Virus record (IMG/VR): IMGVR_UViG_3300025889_000976
Span: 1-23,372 of that record
Length of the DNA stretch: 23,372 nt
Direction: 5' to 3' (one strand)
Origin: a virus
Positions within the stretch are counted from its first letter, which is position 1; each line of letters opens with the position of its first letter. A program made the translations under genes and the position numbers. The notes under the pieces are model-generated. The model ran no database searches. It was not told the origin of the DNA and worked only from the letters and a program-made list of their open reading frames with translations. Of this stretch, positions 22,009 to 23,372 are shown in pieces.

Positions 22009-22664
22009 TCGTTTAGGATTTCAGCGTTATCCGCTGCCCATTCTTGATCTTTTAGACTGCGACGTTCCTTTTCTGGGAACCAAATCGACTTTGTCTTTTG
22101 AGTGAACGACTGTCTGATAGCGGCAAAGAACCTAGCTACGTCTTCCTCCGTATCAAAGTTTACAACGATCTTGCGGTAGCATGGTTCCTCGGCTTCGTAT
22201 TCTGGCATTCCGTCCCACTCTTTTTCGGGATCGGTTTCTCCGGTTTGAATCTCCAAAAATAAGGAGGCAATTTCTGCATCCGAAAATCCGGTTAGACCAA
22301 GATCAATCCCATCTTCCCTGATGGATTCAATTTCGGACTTAAGCATCTGTTCGTCCCAACCAGCGTTCAGTGCGAGTTTGTTGTCCGCAATGACGTAAGC
22401 TCGGATTTGGGCTGGAGTAAGGTGACCAAGACGAATGCATGGAACCTTGTCCATTTCCAGCTTACGAGCCGCCATGACACGACCGTGACCTGCAACGATG
22501 GTCCCGTCTTTGTCGATTAGTACTGGATTGGTAAATCCGAACTCGCGTATGCTTCCCGCAATCTGTGAAACCTGTTCCTCTGAATGAGTGCGCGAGTTTC
22601 TTGCGTATGGGATTAAGTCTACAACGGCAAGGTATTCCAGTTTGGTTTGATTGGTTTTTGTCAT
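22005..22664 (-). CDS. ParB/sulfiredoxin-fold domain protein
   Basis: A 219-aa protein starting at ATG 22664 in an ATGA overlap with the small terminase; an upstream in-frame ATG at 22715 lies inside that gene and is not favoured. Residues 9-100 form a ParB N-terminal-type domain: LIPYARNSRTHSEEQVSQIA (18-37), IREFGFTNPVLIDKDG, TIVAGHGRVMAARKLEMDKV (55-74) and QIRAYVIADNKLALNAGW. The GHGR motif and the NxRTHSxEQVxxI segment are typical of phage and modification-associated members. The C-terminal domain has YRKIVVNFDTEEDVARFFAA and QKTKSIWFPEKE, a feature of phage ParB-like proteins. Possible activities include nuclease, DNA binding or nucleotide hydrolysis. It sits between packaging and glycosyltransferase genes, suggesting a role in DNA modification or marking. 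Confidence 0.85.
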   Translation of the reverse strand: MTKTNQTKLEYLAVVDLIPYARNSRTHSEEQVSQIAGSIREFGFTNPVLIDKDGTIVAGHGRVMAARKLEMDKVPCIRLGHLTPAQIRAYVIADNKLALNAGWDEQMLKSEIESIREDGIDLGLTGFSDAEIASLFLEIQTGETDPEKEWDGMPEYEAEEPCYRKIVVNFDTEEDVARFFAAIRQSFTQKTKSIWFPEKERRSLKDQEWAADNAEILNE

Positions 22665-23251
22665 TTCCAAGGGTTGGTTGAGTGAAGCGTTGAAAGGCAG
22701 ACTTCTTGGACCCAACGGTCAAGTTCACGTTCAGCGTGTTCTGGATCATGCGGAGCAATACGACCCGCTAGTTGCTTTGGCATGGCTTTAATGAGCGTAG
22801 CTACGGCTCCGTCATGTTCAGACATTACCTTGCGAACCCAATCACCTGAAACCAACTGGCGTTCGCGTTCTAGCAGTCCAAGCACTTCTTCCCGAGCTTG
22901 CGTGAGATTACGCGCAGCTTGTGCATGGATTGAAACAAGCCTTCCGCTGTCAGGTTGACCGTTCTTTAAGGCTCTGGCGGCAAGTGCATAAGCGGCGCGT
23001 TCGATGGTCTTTTGTCTTACATACGCGCCTTGAGGACTATCATCAGCAGCGGAAACGTGATCTGGCTCGGTAGCTTCAGGAGGACGAAATGGTCCGGAAG
23101 TGTTTGTCGCAGACGGAGGACGCTTTTTAGCACTTGAACCGCGCCAAGAATCCGCCGCCTCGGGCGTGGTCAATGGCATCCCTCGGGCAACAAGCTTGGA
23201 GACCTGCCCACGCGACAGCCCAGAGTATCGGCAATAGTCCGCTTGAGTCAT
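22661..23251 (-). CDS. probable terminase small subunit
   Basis: A 196-aa protein read from ATG 23251, with an in-frame TGA 6 bases upstream that fixes the start. The N-terminus (MTQADYCRYSGLSRGQVSKL, then VARGMPLTTPEAADSWR) is a helix-turn-helix of the kind found in Nu1-type DNA-recognition subunits. A polar, proline-rich linker (residues 38-75) follows, then a long helical region (RQKTIERAAYALAARALKNG and LTQAREEVLGLLERERQLVS) ending with AERELDRWVQEVCL. This build, together with the following terminase large subunit four genes later, supports a terminase small subunit that recognises the packaging site. No Shine-Dalgarno is obvious before the ATG. It overlaps the ParB-like gene start by ATGA. 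Confidence 0.72.
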   Translation of the reverse strand: MTQADYCRYSGLSRGQVSKLVARGMPLTTPEAADSWRGSSAKKRPPSATNTSGPFRPPEATEPDHVSAADDSPQGAYVRQKTIERAAYALAARALKNGQPDSGRLVSIHAQAARNLTQAREEVLGLLERERQLVSGDWVRKVMSEHDGAVATLIKAMPKQLAGRIAPHDPEHAERELDRWVQEVCLSTLHSTNPWK

Positions 23252-23372
23252 GCTGGGTCAGTTCAGACAAACCACGGAAACATTCGCCCTACAGCAAACT
23301 ACAGCGATGGCGGTGTGTTTCCCAATTTGGCTAGTGTTTACGCTCTCGTGCTGCGTTCGCAACGCGTTTACC

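Noticed and set aside
22665-22715. Upstream in-frame ATG at 22715 for the ParB-like gene.
   Set aside because: The added 17 residues overlap the small terminase coding region and would lack the ATGA coupling seen at 22661-22664.
23331-23372. Possible 3' end of an upstream minus-strand gene (ends with a basic KRVANAARERKH and TAG) at the right edge.
   Set aside because: Only 13 codons are visible, and a second minus-strand frame is also open to the edge. It cannot be supported as a gene.

Overview
The window is part of a tailed double-stranded DNA phage or prophage (Caudoviricetes). Every supported gene lies on the minus strand, so transcription runs from the right edge to the left. Genes are packed with one- to four-base stop/start overlaps (ATGA, GTGA, TAATG, TGATG). 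Packaging and morphogenesis follow a lambda-like, siphovirus-type plan: a GpA-family terminase with zinc-ribbon cysteines, a lambda-type portal, a ClpP-type prohead protease, neck and tail genes, and a short tape measure. No integrase, repressor, tRNA or CRISPR array is visible, so lysogeny cannot be judged. The host is unknown. A small lipoprotein suggests a diderm host. Several isolated starts lack a Shine-Dalgarno sequence and have A/C-rich leaders, as in hosts that initiate largely without it.

Right to left in gene order: (i) 23251-18627 is the packaging module, with a small terminase, then a ParB-like protein and two glycosyltransferases, then the large terminase. The second glycosyltransferase matches the TET-associated glycosyltransferase (TAGT) family linked to phage DNA base hypermodification. 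These five genes are joined by four consecutive ATGA overlaps. (ii) 18595-13800 is the head module: a small gene in the position of gpW, the portal, a single reading frame fusing protease and major capsid, and three very small genes interrupted by a perfect GC-rich hairpin. (iii) 13789-10097 is an inserted cassette of a fibre with an S74 self-cleaving chaperone domain, a small fibre-type protein, several tiny membrane proteins (holin candidates), a lipoprotein (spanin candidate) and a second fibre-like protein. (iv) 10100-6311 holds neck and tail genes: connector, gp10/Z-like completion protein, tail terminator, tail tube, chaperone-position protein and tape measure. (v) 6309-1838 is the tail-tip region: a 280-aa protein, a tandem pair of paralogues, a 71-aa protein and an AT-rich 876-aa orphan. 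(vi) 1714-1 is recombination: a small GGRPRK protein, a RecT/Bet annealing protein and a PD-(D/E)XK nuclease with a likely Fe-S cysteine set that runs off the left edge.

The most interesting element is the AT-rich glycosyltransferase/ParB cassette embedded in the terminase operon. It is a good candidate for decorating modified bases in the phage genome. The enzyme that would create the hydroxylated base is not in the window. Other points of note are the protease-capsid fusion with a cryptic internal gene boundary, the fibre/lysis cassette splitting head from neck genes, and the unrecognised tail-tip proteins.
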